Position numbers and translations under genes: made by a program. From Paractinoplanes ferrugineus (GTDB lineage: Bacteria > Actinomycetota > Actinomycetes > Mycobacteriales > Micromonosporaceae), in the NCBI RefSeq assembly GCF_016862195.1, contig NZ_BOMM01000007.1, positions 1-42,729 of the forward strand: a DNA stretch of 42,729 bases. The letters run 5' to 3'. Positions 31,841-39,554 of this stretch are shown here, one piece after another. A model generated the notes under the pieces. It made no database searches and had not been told where the DNA came from. It worked only from the letters and a program-made list of their open reading frames with translations. The number at the start of each line of letters is the position of its first letter. Position 1 is the first letter of the stretch.

Positions 31841-33197
31841 GACGACTGACGTGCTCAACCCGTCCACCGGGACGGTATTGACCAGCGTCCCTTCGCTTGA
31901 CGAGGGGGAGACGGACGCCGCCATCGAGCGGGCCCGGCGGGCGTTCCCGGCATGGCGGTCGATGGCGCCCGGCGACCGGGCGCGCCTGCTGCGCCGCTTC
32001 GCGGCGGTGGTGGACGAACATCTCGAGGAGCTTGCCGATCTTGAGGTACGCAACGCGGGCCACACGATCGGCAATGCGCGCTGGGAGGCGGGCAACGTCC
32101 GGGACGTTCTCAACTACTACGCCGGCGCCCCTGAGCGGCTGATCGGCAAGCAGATCCCGGTGGCGGGCGGGCTCGACGTCACGTTCCACGAGCCGCTGGG
32201 CGTGGTCGGCATCATCGTGCCGTGGAACTTCCCGATGCCGATCGCCGGTTGGGGGTTCGCCCCGGCGCTGGCGGCCGGCAACACGGTCGTGCTGAAGCCG
32301 GCCGAGCTGACCCCGCTGACCGCGATCCGGCTCGGTGAGCTGGCCCTGGAAGCCGCGATCCCGGCCGACGTCTTCCAGATCGTCCCCGGCAAGGGCTCGG
32401 TCGTCGGCCGGCGGTTCGTCACCCACCCGGCGGTTCGCAAGGTCTGCTTCACCGGCTCCACCGACGTCGGCAAGTCGATCATGGCGGGCTGCGCCGACCA
32501 GGTGAAGCGGGTGACGCTCGAACTGGGCGGCAAGAGTGCCAACATCGTCTTCGCCGACGCCGACCTGGCGAAGGCCGCCGCCTCGGCACCGTCGGCCGTC
32601 TTCGACAACGCCGGTCAGGACTGCTGCGCCCGGTCCCGGCTGCTGGTGCAGGAGTCGGTCTACGACAAGTTCCTGAGCCTGCTCGAACCGGCGGTCCGGG
32701 CATTTCGCGTACAGGATCCGGCGGACCCGGCCGCGGAGATGGGCCCGCTGATCTCCGCCGCACACCGGCAGACCGTCGCGTCCTACGTGGATGGCGCCGA
32801 TGTCGGTTTCGTCGGAAACGCACCGGAGGGTGCCGGTTGGTGGTTCCCGCCGACCGTGCTCCTGGCCCACGGCCCCGACGACCGGCACTGGCGCGAGGAG
32901 GTCTTCGGCCCGGTGCTGAGCGTGTTGCCGTTCAAGGATGAGGAAGACGCGGTCCGGCTCGCCAACGACACCGAGTACGGCCTGTCCGGCTCGCTCTGGA
33001 CCCGCGACCTCGGCCGGGCCCTGCGGGTCTCCCGGGCCGTGGAGACCGGCGCGCTCAGCGTCAACAGTCACTCGTCGGTGCGGTACTGGACGCCGTTCGG
33101 CGGCATGAAGCAATCGGGCCTCGGCCGCGAGCTCGGCCCCGACGCGTTGCTCGGCTTCACCGACGTGAAGAACGTGTTCCTTGCGATGGGAGATTAA
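31839..33197 (+). CDS. NAD(P)-dependent aldehyde dehydrogenase
   Basis: This 452-residue ALDH-superfamily enzyme has the catalytic Cys in GQDCCARSR (Cys262), the general base Glu in LELGGKSANIVF (Glu228) and the FTGSTDVGKSIM cofactor loop. PWNFPMPIAGWGFAPALAAGNTVVLKPAELTP is the typical NAD-binding entry. A C-terminal WTPFGGMKQSGLGRELG closes it. At 452 residues it is shorter than the ~480-500 norm, lacking some N-terminal residues. In this cluster it would oxidise the gamma-glutamyl-aminoaldehyde to the acid, as PuuC does in putrescine use. GTG 31839 follows AGGAGG. It ends one base before the next gene. Confidence 0.94.
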   Translation: MTTDVLNPSTGTVLTSVPSLDEGETDAAIERARRAFPAWRSMAPGDRARLLRRFAAVVDEHLEELADLEVRNAGHTIGNARWEAGNVRDVLNYYAGAPERLIGKQIPVAGGLDVTFHEPLGVVGIIVPWNFPMPIAGWGFAPALAAGNTVVLKPAELTPLTAIRLGELALEAAIPADVFQIVPGKGSVVGRRFVTHPAVRKVCFTGSTDVGKSIMAGCADQVKRVTLELGGKSANIVFADADLAKAAASAPSAVFDNAGQDCCARSRLLVQESVYDKFLSLLEPAVRAFRVQDPADPAAEMGPLISAAHRQTVASYVDGADVGFVGNAPEGAGWWFPPTVLLAHGPDDRHWREEVFGPVLSVLPFKDEEDAVRLANDTEYGLSGSLWTRDLGRALRVSRAVETGALSVNSHSSVRYWTPFGGMKQSGLGRELGPDALLGFTDVKNVFLAMGD

Positions 33198-33962
33198 GTG
33201 GAGCGTTTGCAGGACCGGGTCGCCGTGATCACCGGCGCCGGCAGTGGGATCGGGCTGGCCACCGCCCGGCGGTTCGCCGCCGAGGGGGCCCGGGTCATCG
33301 CGGTCGACATCTCGGCAGAAGCCGGCAAGGCGGTCGCCGACGAGGTCGGCGGCGAGTTCGTGCGGGCCGACGTGTCCGACGAGGATCAGGTCAAGGCGCT
33401 CTTCGACGGTGTCGCCGAGCGGTACGGCCGGGTCGACATCGCGTTCAACAACGCCGGCATCTCGCCGCCCGACGACGACTCGATCCTGGTCACCGGCCTC
33501 GACGCCTGGGAGCGGGTGCTCAAGGTCAACACCACGAGTGTCTTCTTCTGCTGCAAATATGCGATTCCGCACATGCAGCGACAGGGTAAGGGTTCGATCA
33601 TCAACACCGCGTCGTTCGTGGCTCTGCTCGGCGCGGCGACCTCACAGATCGCGTACACGGCCAGCAAGGGCGGGGTGCTCGCGATGACTCGCGAGCTCGG
33701 CGTGCAGTTCGCCCGCGAGGGCATCCGGATCAACGCGCTCTGTCCCGGGCCGGTAGCGACGCCCCTGCTCATGGAGCTGTTCGCGAAAGACCCGGAGCGC
33801 GCCGCCCGCCGGCTCGTGCACGTGCCGATGGGCCGGTTCGCCGAGCCGGCCGAGATCGCGGCGGCGGTCGCGTTCCTCGCCAGCGACGACGCCTCGTTCA
33901 TGACCGCGTCGCAATTCGTCGTCGACGGCGGGATCACCGGTGCGTATGTGACACCGCTGTGA
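33198..33962 (+). CDS. Short-chain dehydrogenase/reductase (SDR)
   Basis: This 254-residue classical SDR has the cofactor motif TGAGSGIG (residues ~12-19), NNAG (~88), and catalytic Ser, Tyr and Lys in NTASFVALLGAATSQIAYTASKGG. An Asp (VIAVDIS) after the second strand suggests NAD rather than NADP. It ends with SQFVVDGGITGAYVTPL as usual. It lies directly after the aldehyde dehydrogenase with no gap (GTG 33198, GGGAG upstream), so the two are made together. It may oxidise a gamma-glutamylated amino alcohol to the aldehyde that the ALDH then takes, or a downstream hydroxy acid. Family substrates vary too much to decide. Confidence 0.93.
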   Translation: MERLQDRVAVITGAGSGIGLATARRFAAEGARVIAVDISAEAGKAVADEVGGEFVRADVSDEDQVKALFDGVAERYGRVDIAFNNAGISPPDDDSILVTGLDAWERVLKVNTTSVFFCCKYAIPHMQRQGKGSIINTASFVALLGAATSQIAYTASKGGVLAMTRELGVQFAREGIRINALCPGPVATPLLMELFAKDPERAARRLVHVPMGRFAEPAEIAAAVAFLASDDASFMTASQFVVDGGITGAYVTPL

Positions 33963-34189
33963 TGTTTGGGCCGCCAGTGACCAGGGGAACGACTCTGTAC
34001 ACGCCCGTTGACCGAGGTTTCGGGCGCAGGGGTCGAATCCCCGCCGGTGCTGGCTCGGATCCCGGTATCGGTGGGACAGAGGGGCCCGGGCGCGGCGTCG
34101 CCACTTGCGAGTCGGTGACGCCGCGCACCCCTTCACCGCAGACCTGGGAACGGTCTTGAAACGAAACCTGATCTGACTACGGTGGAGCG
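33963..34189 (+). promoter_or_regulatory. Structured non-coding gap with promoter before the C26 pair
   Basis: The 227 bases hold no gene. CCGA/TCGG (34012-34023) and GGGG/CCCC around TCGAAT (34029-34042) are small hairpins. The strongest is GCGCGGCGTC (34090-34099) paired with GACGCCGCGC (34117-34126), perfect over ten pairs. AGACC/GGTCT (34140-34156) follows. TTGAAA (34156-34161) and TACGGT (34178-34183), 16 bases apart, are a good promoter whose start would fall at or near the ATG at 34190, so the next gene may be leaderless. The GTCGAATCC word recalls a tRNA T-arm, but no tRNA fits. Confidence 0.5.
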
Positions 34190-34873
34190 ATGCGTCCGAT
34201 CATCGGCATCACCTCGTACGTGGTGCCCGCCACGTGGGGCGTCTGGCACGACCTGCCGACGGCGCTGATCCCGAACGACTACGTGGCCGCCGTCGAGCAG
34301 GCCGGCGGACGCGCGGTGATCATCCCGCCCGACGGTCGTGACCCCGACGTGCTGCGCGTGCTGGACGGCCTGCTGCTGGCCGGAGGCCCCGACGTCGAGC
34401 CGGTCCGCTACGGCGCCGAGCCGGAGCCGCTCACCGAGACCCGGGCCGACCGGGACGCCGGCGAGTTCCCGCTGGTGCGCCGCGCGCTGGAGCTGGACCT
34501 GCCGATCCTCGGTGTGTGCCGGGGCATGCAGGTGCTGGCCGTCGCCGCCGGCGGCACCCTGCACCAGCACCTGCCCGACGTGCTCGGCCACGAGCGGCAC
34601 CGCCCGGCGCCGGGCATCTACGGCGAGCACGAGGCCCGCTTCGAGGGCGGCTCGATGATCGCCAAGTTGATGGGCGACGACGTCGGCGTGCACTGCTATC
34701 ACCACCAAGGGGTCGCCGATCCGGGCACGCTCACCGTGACCGGACGGGCCGAGGACGGGTTGGCCGAAGCGGTGGAGGACCCGGACCGGCGGTTTGTCCT
34801 CGGTGTTCAGTGGCACCCGGAAGTGGTACGCGACCGACGACTGTTCGGAGCGCTGGTGGAGGCCGCGAGCTAG
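34190..34873 (+). CDS. Gamma-glutamyl-gamma-aminobutyrate hydrolase-like amidotransferase (C26), copy 1
   Basis: This 227-residue class-I glutamine-amidotransferase-fold hydrolase (peptidase family C26) resembles PuuD. The nucleophile Cys110 is in GVCRGMQ; His209 and Glu211 in VQWHPE complete the triad. RPIIGITSY at the start and GTLHQHLPDVLGHERHR are family marks. It would cut the gamma-glutamyl bond to free glutamate and the oxidised amine product. ATG 34190 is favoured: a promoter 7 bases upstream suggests leaderless translation, since the nearby GGAG is only two bases from the ATG, too close for a ribosome site. A paralogue follows. Confidence 0.93.
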   Translation: MRPIIGITSYVVPATWGVWHDLPTALIPNDYVAAVEQAGGRAVIIPPDGRDPDVLRVLDGLLLAGGPDVEPVRYGAEPEPLTETRADRDAGEFPLVRRALELDLPILGVCRGMQVLAVAAGGTLHQHLPDVLGHERHRPAPGIYGEHEARFEGGSMIAKLMGDDVGVHCYHHQGVADPGTLTVTGRAEDGLAEAVEDPDRRFVLGVQWHPEVVRDRRLFGALVEAAS

Positions 34874-34922
34874 AACCGAAGTCGAGCACGCCGAAGCGAT
34901 GAATCGAGGAGGCAGTCACCAG

Positions 34923-35690
34923 ATGCGCAGGCCCTTGATCGGCATGACCGCTTATGCCCAGCAGGTGCATTACGGCAACAACGACGTCATGGCCGGGATG
35001 CTCCCGATGACGTACGTGCGGGCCGTGCACGCCACCGGCGGCCGAGCCGTGCTGATCACCCCGGACGACCCGGACATCGACGTGCTGGAGTCCCTCGACG
35101 GGATCGTCTTCTCCGGCGGCGGCGACATCGACCCGGCGAACTGGGGGGCCGAGCGGCATCCGGAGACCGACATCGACGCCGCTCGCGACGCGTCCGAGCT
35201 GATGCTCATGCGCGCCGTGCTCGACCTCGACCTGCCCGTGCTCGGCGTGTGCCGGGGCATGCAGCTGATGGCGGTGGCCGACGGTGGCAGCCTGCACCAG
35301 CACCTGCCCGACCTGATCGGCCACGAACGGCACCAGGCCGCCGCCGGCACCGATCCGCTCGCCGCCGACGCGTCCGCCTACGGCCGGCACGACGTGGTGA
35401 TCGAGCCCGGTTCGCGGGCCGGTGACCTGCTCGGCGGCCACCTCGTGGTCAACTCGTTCCACCACCAGGCGGTCGACGACCCGGGCAAGTTCACCGCTGT
35501 CGGATGGTGTCCCGACGACCGGGTCGTCGAGGTCATCGAAGGCCCCAACCACACGTTCGCGATGGGCGTCCAGTGGCACCCGGAGCGCACCGCCGACCTA
35601 CGTGTCTTCGCCGCCCTCGTCGAGGCGGCCGCGATTCGATCCGGCCTGGCCGAGGCCAAGGTCGAGACCGGGGCCGAGAGCGCCGCCTGA
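34923..35690 (+). CDS. Gamma-glutamyl hydrolase-like amidotransferase (C26), copy 2
   Basis: This 255-residue paralogue of the preceding gene has Cys110 in GVCRGMQ, His219 and Glu221 in VQWHPE, and SLHQHLPDLIGHERHQ. The two proteins align closely from RPLIGMTAY to the end but differ in the loop after HERH, which is longer here (AAAGTDPLAADASAYGR), so their substrates may differ. ATG 34923 follows AGGAGG by about ten bases. It converges on the STAS gene. Retaining two active-looking copies in tandem suggests either two gamma-glutamyl products or two regulation regimes. Confidence 0.93.
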   Translation: MRRPLIGMTAYAQQVHYGNNDVMAGMLPMTYVRAVHATGGRAVLITPDDPDIDVLESLDGIVFSGGGDIDPANWGAERHPETDIDAARDASELMLMRAVLDLDLPVLGVCRGMQLMAVADGGSLHQHLPDLIGHERHQAAAGTDPLAADASAYGRHDVVIEPGSRAGDLLGGHLVVNSFHHQAVDDPGKFTAVGWCPDDRVVEVIEGPNHTFAMGVQWHPERTADLRVFAALVEAAAIRSGLAEAKVETGAESAA

Positions 35691-35707
35691 GCGGCCGCGT
35701 CGTCCGG

Positions 35708-36025
35708 TCAGTCGCTGAGCCAGGGCTGGCCGGCCAGCCCGGAGATCTCCAACACCCGCCGCACCTGCGCGGACGGCAGCACGGTCAGCTTGGGGCCGTG
35801 AAAATCGGCGAGCTGGAGCACGGCATGGATGGCGGCCGAGTCGAAAAAGGTGACCCGCCGCAGATCGAGCGTGGTCGCCGCGACGTCGTCGGTCATCGCG
35901 GCGCGGAGCATGTCGTCGGCGGTCGACATGTCGACCTCGCCGGTCACGGTCACCGTGGCCCGGCCGTCGGCCACCGCGGCGATGGCCGAGAAGTTGGGGT
36001 CCGGCCCCTCTTGATCCACGAACAT
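35708..36025 (-). CDS. STAS-domain anti-sigma-factor antagonist-like protein
   Basis: This 105-residue protein is a single STAS domain. RATVTVTGEVDMSTADDML is the N-terminal strand-helix unit. The phosphorylatable serine is in VTFFDSAAIHAVLQLADF (Ser63 or so), with the preceding Asp as usual for SpoIIAA-type antagonists. In actinobacteria such proteins are released by anti-sigma factors or act in sigma-B/SigF-like partner switches. No kinase or sigma factor gene is nearby, so the partner is unknown. ATG 36025 has a weak ribosome site. It is divergent from map. Confidence 0.88.
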   Translation of the reverse strand: MFVDQEGPDPNFSAIAAVADGRATVTVTGEVDMSTADDMLRAAMTDDVAATTLDLRRVTFFDSAAIHAVLQLADFHGPKLTVLPSAQVRRVLEISGLAGQPWLSD

Positions 36026-36106
36026 ACGATTTCACAGGCGCTCGGGGGCAGCAAGAACGGGTTGTGGGCCGGCCGCCTCCGGTGTCGCCGGCGATAGTCT
36101 GGGCCC

Positions 36107-36964
36107 ATGACCGTGCGCGCCCCCTTGGTGCCGGGAAAACAGTCGCCCTGGCGGGCGGTCCCGGCACAGATCGTCCGTCCTGAGTACGTCGGCAAGAAGC
36201 GCCCGAAAGAGTGGCGCGGCTCGCACGTGCAGACTCCCGAGACCATCGAGAAGATGCGGATCGCCGGGCGGATCGCGGCGCAGGCCACCCAGCTCGCCGG
36301 CGAGCACTGCAAGCCCGGCGTCACCACCGACGAGATCGACCGGGTGGTGCACGAGTTCATCCTCGATCACGGTGCCTATCCGTCGACGCTCGGCTACAAG
36401 GGCTTCCCGAAATCGTGCTGCACCTCCCTCAACGAGGTGATCTGCCACGGCATCCCCGACTCGACCGTGCTCGAGGACGGCGACATCATCAACGTCGACG
36501 TCACCGCCTTCATCAACGGCGTGCACGGCGACACCGACGCCACCTTCTGCGTCGGCGAGCCCAGCGAGGAAGCGAGCCTGCTGGTCGAGCGCACCCACGA
36601 GGCGATGATGCGGGGCATCCGGGCGGTCGCTCCGGGCCGCCCGATCAACGCGATCGGCCGGGTCATCGAGGCGTACGCCCGCCGCTTCGGCTATGGCGTG
36701 GTGCGGGACTTCACCGGCCACGGCATCGCCGAGACGTTCCACTCCGGCCTCTACATCCCGCACTACGACAACCCCCGCCTCGACGCGGTTATGGAAACGG
36801 GCATGACTTTCACCATCGAGCCGATGATCACCCTCGGCACCCACGAGTACGACCTGTGGCCGGACGGCTGGACCGTGGTCACCAAGGACCGCCGGTGGAC
36901 CGCCCAGTTCGAGCACACCCTGGTGGTGACCGAGGACGGCGCCGAGATCCTGACCCTCCCGTGA
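36107..36964 (+). CDS. map: Methionine aminopeptidase, type I
   Basis: MAP removes the initiator methionine from nascent proteins and uses two metal ions. The five ligands are visible: Asp in INVDVTAF, Asp in GDTDATF, His in GHGIAE, Glu in TIEPM and Glu in FEHTL. The 285 residues include an N-terminal extension of about 40 residues ([42 protein letters not shown]), common in actinobacterial MapB-type proteins. ATG 36107 opens the conserved frame. Its stop overlaps the GTG of the VIT1 gene (GTGA), so both are translated together. Confidence 0.97.
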   Translation: MTVRAPLVPGKQSPWRAVPAQIVRPEYVGKKRPKEWRGSHVQTPETIEKMRIAGRIAAQATQLAGEHCKPGVTTDEIDRVVHEFILDHGAYPSTLGYKGFPKSCCTSLNEVICHGIPDSTVLEDGDIINVDVTAFINGVHGDTDATFCVGEPSEEASLLVERTHEAMMRGIRAVAPGRPINAIGRVIEAYARRFGYGVVRDFTGHGIAETFHSGLYIPHYDNPRLDAVMETGMTFTIEPMITLGTHEYDLWPDGWTVVTKDRRWTAQFEHTLVVTEDGAEILTLP

Positions 36965-37665
36965 GCGGCGTCCCGGTCGTCGAGCACCACCACGCCGACG
37001 TCTCCGGCGGCTGGCTGCGGGCGGCCACCTTCGGTGCCATGGACGGCCTCGTCACCAACATCGCGCTGATCGCCGGCGTCGGCGGAGGTGGCGTCGGGCA
37101 CCGCACGCTGGTGCTCACCGGCGTCGCGGGCCTGGTGGCCGGGGCCATCTCGATGGGTCTCGGCGAATACACGAGTGTCCGCACCCAGAACGACCAGATC
37201 AGCGCCGAGCTGGCCAAGGAGCGCCACGAGCTGGAGGTCAACCCCGACGGCGAGGCGGCCGAGCTGGCCGCCGCGTGGACCGCCCGGGGCCTGCCGACCC
37301 ATCTGGCCGAGGAGATCGCGGCAGTCCTGCGCGACCACCCGGAGCAGGCGTTGCGCATCCACGCCCAGGAGGAGCTGGGCGTCGTCCCCGACGAGTTGCC
37401 GAGCCCGTGGGTCGCGGCGGCGTCGTCGTTCGTCTGCTTCTCGATCGGCGCCCTGATCCCGTTGCTCCCCTACCTCCTCGGCAGCGACAGCCTGTGGCTC
37501 GCGCTGGCCGTGGGTGGTCTCGGCCTGTTCACCGCCGGCGCCGTCGTGGCCACCTTCACGGCCAACCCGTGGTGGTCGAGCGGCCTGCGTCAACTCGCTC
37601 TCGGCGGCCTCGCGGCCGCGATCACCTATGGCATCGGCACGTTGATAGGCGTCGGCGTCTCTTGA
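36961..37665 (+). CDS. VIT1/CCC1-family metal transporter
   Basis: This 234-residue membrane protein of the VIT1/CCC1 (DUF125) family moves iron or manganese. The first segments carry [21 protein letters not shown] and [25 protein letters not shown], whose E and M/S residues line the metal path in family members. A helical cytosolic part ([17 protein letters not shown] ... [13 protein letters not shown]) binds metals in relatives. Three further segments follow. GTG 36961 overlaps the map stop. A housekeeping role in metal handling is likely; no metal regulator is nearby. Confidence 0.93.
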   Translation: MSGVPVVEHHHADVSGGWLRAATFGAMDGLVTNIALIAGVGGGGVGHRTLVLTGVAGLVAGAISMGLGEYTSVRTQNDQISAELAKERHELEVNPDGEAAELAAAWTARGLPTHLAEEIAAVLRDHPEQALRIHAQEELGVVPDELPSPWVAAASSFVCFSIGALIPLLPYLLGSDSLWLALAVGGLGLFTAGAVVATFTANPWWSSGLRQLALGGLAAAITYGIGTLIGVGVS

Positions 37666-37690
37666 GTACGCGACCGGGACGGGCTCCCGG

Positions 37691-38398
37691 TCAGTCGAAG
37701 AGGGCGGTCAGGTCGCCGTCGACCGGGCGGCCGCGGGCGGCCAGTTCCTCGGCGTGCTCCTTGAGGACCCCGGTCAGCTCCTGCATGTCGACCCCGGCCA
37801 CGCCGGCGCGCTTCACCGCGTCGGCGGCGTTCCGGAAGTAGGTCCGGGTCAGCAGGCCGGTCACCAGTGCCGTGTGGAGGCGGGCCTCGGCGAGCAGCAC
37901 CAGGGCGGCGTCGGTCTCGTACCACTCGGCCAGCCGGACCGCGCGGGCGTGGGCGGCGGAGGCCAGCGCCCAGTTGTGCCGGGCCAGGGTGGTGAACTCG
38001 GGCGGCCGGGCCGCGGCCAGCCGGGTCAGGTGGGTGTCGCGGAGTTCGGCGAACCAGCCACGCGGGTCGTGCAGGGCGCGCGTGGTGAGGTGCCGGTCGG
38101 CTTCCAGGGGCCAGCGCGACGTCAGCTCGCGGGCCCGGCGCAGTCCTTCGTCGCCGGCCACCACCTCGAGGTCGACGAGCACCCCGTCGACCCGGCGCAG
38201 GGCTGGTCGGGGGCCGGCGCCCGGCCGGTAGGTCACCACGAGCACGTTGACGTCGCTGCTGTCGTGGTCGTCGCCGTGTGCGAGCGAGCCGTGCACCCCG
38301 ATCGCCTGGACCTCGGCCGACCAGCGTCGCTCGATGACGTCGCGCAGGCGGGCGGCCAGCTTTCCGCGGGGGGAGTGGAGATCGATCTCGTCTTGCAC
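37691..38398 (-). CDS. Nucleotidyltransferase-fold protein, one acidic residue altered
   Basis: This 235-residue protein has an N-terminal polymerase-beta-like nucleotidyltransferase core, GVHGSLAHGDDHDSSDVNVLVV (about 34-55). The family pattern is G-S-x9-13-D-h-[D/E]; here the last residue is Asn, not Asp or Glu. A third acid in LVDLEVV is present. The rest is helical (minimal nucleotidyltransferase partner-like). It may be a nucleic-acid- or protein-modifying enzyme or an inactive relative. The GTG at 38398 has a weak ribosome site. It converges with the VIT1 gene. No antitoxin-like partner lies beside it. Confidence 0.8.
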   Translation of the reverse strand: MQDEIDLHSPRGKLAARLRDVIERRWSAEVQAIGVHGSLAHGDDHDSSDVNVLVVTYRPGAGPRPALRRVDGVLVDLEVVAGDEGLRRARELTSRWPLEADRHLTTRALHDPRGWFAELRDTHLTRLAAARPPEFTTLARHNWALASAAHARAVRLAEWYETDAALVLLAEARLHTALVTGLLTRTYFRNAADAVKRAGVAGVDMQELTGVLKEHAEELAARGRPVDGDLTALFD

Positions 38399-38464
38399 CC
38401 CGTCATTCTCAGCGATCCCGGTTTCCCCGGAAGGTGACCGGCGCCGAGCACGAAAACGGACTAT

Positions 38465-38890
38465 TCACTCGGCCTTTCCGGGGAACGGCATCGTCAGCGG
38501 GGTGATCGAGGCGAGTCGTCGCCAGCGACAGGCGCGGACGGCGGCGTCGGTCATCGCGGCCAGTGCCGTGGTGCGGTCGGCGTCCCGGGTGACGCCGAGG
38601 ACCGGGCGCCACGCCTGGGCCACGCCGTCCTCGACCTTGACCGCGAGTTGAACGGCCGTGGCCCGGTCGACCACCGGGAACGGCAACCGGTAGCCGGCCG
38701 GCGCGGCGGGGGGAGCGGCGCTGCTCTCGGCGATCTTGGTGACCAGCCAGTCCCGGCGCTCCCGATGTTCCAGCTGGGCCGCTCGAGCCGCGTCCACCTC
38801 GGCTTTGCCGGCCAGTTTCACCCCGAGCACCCCGTACGCGTAGATGGCCGCCTCCTCGGCCGCCAACGCCGCCGCGATCTGGTCGTTCAT
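38465..38890 (-). CDS. DUF4439 ferritin-like protein
   Basis: This 141-residue protein starts MNDQIAAALAAEEAAIYAYGVLGVKL; the EExxIYAYG stretch and the later HRERRD are the DUF4439 ferritin-like marks. It forms a four-helix bundle by inference. Ferritin-like proteins of this family in actinobacteria commonly sit upstream of rimP-nusA and have no proven function. The start ATG overlaps the preceding lipoprotein's stop (ATGA), so the two genes are coupled; the lipoprotein also contains a similar helical pattern. A metal-binding role is plausible only in part, since just some E/H residues of a di-iron site are clear. Confidence 0.85.
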   Translation of the reverse strand: MNDQIAAALAAEEAAIYAYGVLGVKLAGKAEVDAARAAQLEHRERRDWLVTKIAESSAAPPAAPAGYRLPFPVVDRATAVQLAVKVEDGVAQAWRPVLGVTRDADRTTALAAMTDAAVRACRWRRLASITPLTMPFPGKAE

Positions 38891-39387
38891 CGCAGTGCCT
38901 CGACGTGCGTGGCCCGGCAGGCCGCGATCGAACCGACCAGGCCGGCCCGCTCGGCGGTGGTCGTCGCGCAGGCGGTCACCGCGTTCTTCGCCGCCGTCTG
39001 CTCGGCGGCCCGCAGCGCCGCGACCGCCGTGGCCGGATCGGTCGCCGATCCCCCGGCCGCCGCAGCCGAGGCTGGCGCCGAGATCGAGGCCGCCGGCGTG
39101 CGCCCGGTGACCTGGGCCAGCTCGGCGGCGTGCGCCCGGTGATCCTGGGCCAGCGGGGTGAGCCGGGTGGCCAGGGCCGGCAGGCTCGCCGCGGTCCGGT
39201 CGTAGGCGGCGGCCAGCGCCAGCGCCTCGTCGGCCAGTGGTTGCAGCGGATCGGGGGTGGACGGGGGTTGCGGATCGTCGTCGAGGACGCCGCACCCGCC
39301 CAGGGTCAGCGCGGCCAGGCCGGCTCCCAGCATTCGCCGGCGGGTGTGCCCCGTGTCGCTGTTCAGCACCGCGCCAGTCAACACCAT
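38887..39387 (-). CDS. Putative lipoprotein with Tat-like signal, Ala-rich helical
   Basis: This protein of about 166 residues has a lipobox LTLGGC preceded by TRRRMLGAGLAAL, which looks like a twin-arginine lipoprotein signal. After Cys, CGVLDDDPQPPSTPDPLQPLADEALALAAAYDRTAASLPALA leads into an Ala-rich helical body ending in ATHVEALR. Placement directly before the DUF4439 gene (overlap ATGA) implies a joint role. ATG 39387 is chosen; GTG 39369 or an upstream start are also possible, as no ribosome site is clear. It reads divergently from rimP. Function unknown. Confidence 0.75.
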   Translation of the reverse strand: MVLTGAVLNSDTGHTRRRMLGAGLAALTLGGCGVLDDDPQPPSTPDPLQPLADEALALAAAYDRTAASLPALATRLTPLAQDHRAHAAELAQVTGRTPAASISAPASAAAAGGSATDPATAVAALRAAEQTAAKNAVTACATTTAERAGLVGSIAACRATHVEALR

Positions 39388-39438
39388 GGCGTCGGCCGGA
39401 GCCGGGCGGCGGCCGAGCGTGGCGCGTCGGGTGGGGAA

Positions 39439-39554
39439 GGCAACTCCGGCGGACGCCTCAGTTGCCCCGCGCGTTACGCTCTGCACAGCTGCGGGGCTTT
39501 TCGCCCGGCGGCATATAGTGCTTGTCTCCGACAACTAGCGAAAGGTCGAGCCCG
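39439..39554 (+). promoter_or_regulatory. Promoter region of rimP-nusA-infB with GGCAACT inverted repeat
   Basis: GGCAACT (39439-39445) and AGTTGCC (39460-39466) form an inverted repeat with a 14-base spacer. GCCCCGC (39464-39470) pairs with GCGGGGC (39491-39497), which is followed by TTTT. TATAGT at 39514-39519 is a fair -10 element for the plus strand; no good -35 is seen. AAGG (39542-39545) is the likely ribosome site. Confidence 0.5.

Noticed and set aside
34021..34048. Possible tRNA T-arm (GGGG TCGAAT CCCC)
   Set aside because: The loop is one base short of a normal T-loop and no acceptor, D or anticodon arms can be placed around it.
33990..34130. Possible cobalamin or FMN riboswitch before the hydrolases
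   Set aside because: Some words resemble parts of those elements, but the B12-box and the paired FMN core motifs are missing.
37691..38890. Toxin-antitoxin pair (nucleotidyltransferase plus helical partner)
   Set aside because: The neighbouring gene is a DUF4439 protein with its own upstream partner and is separated by 66 bases, so the MNT/HEPN arrangement is not met.
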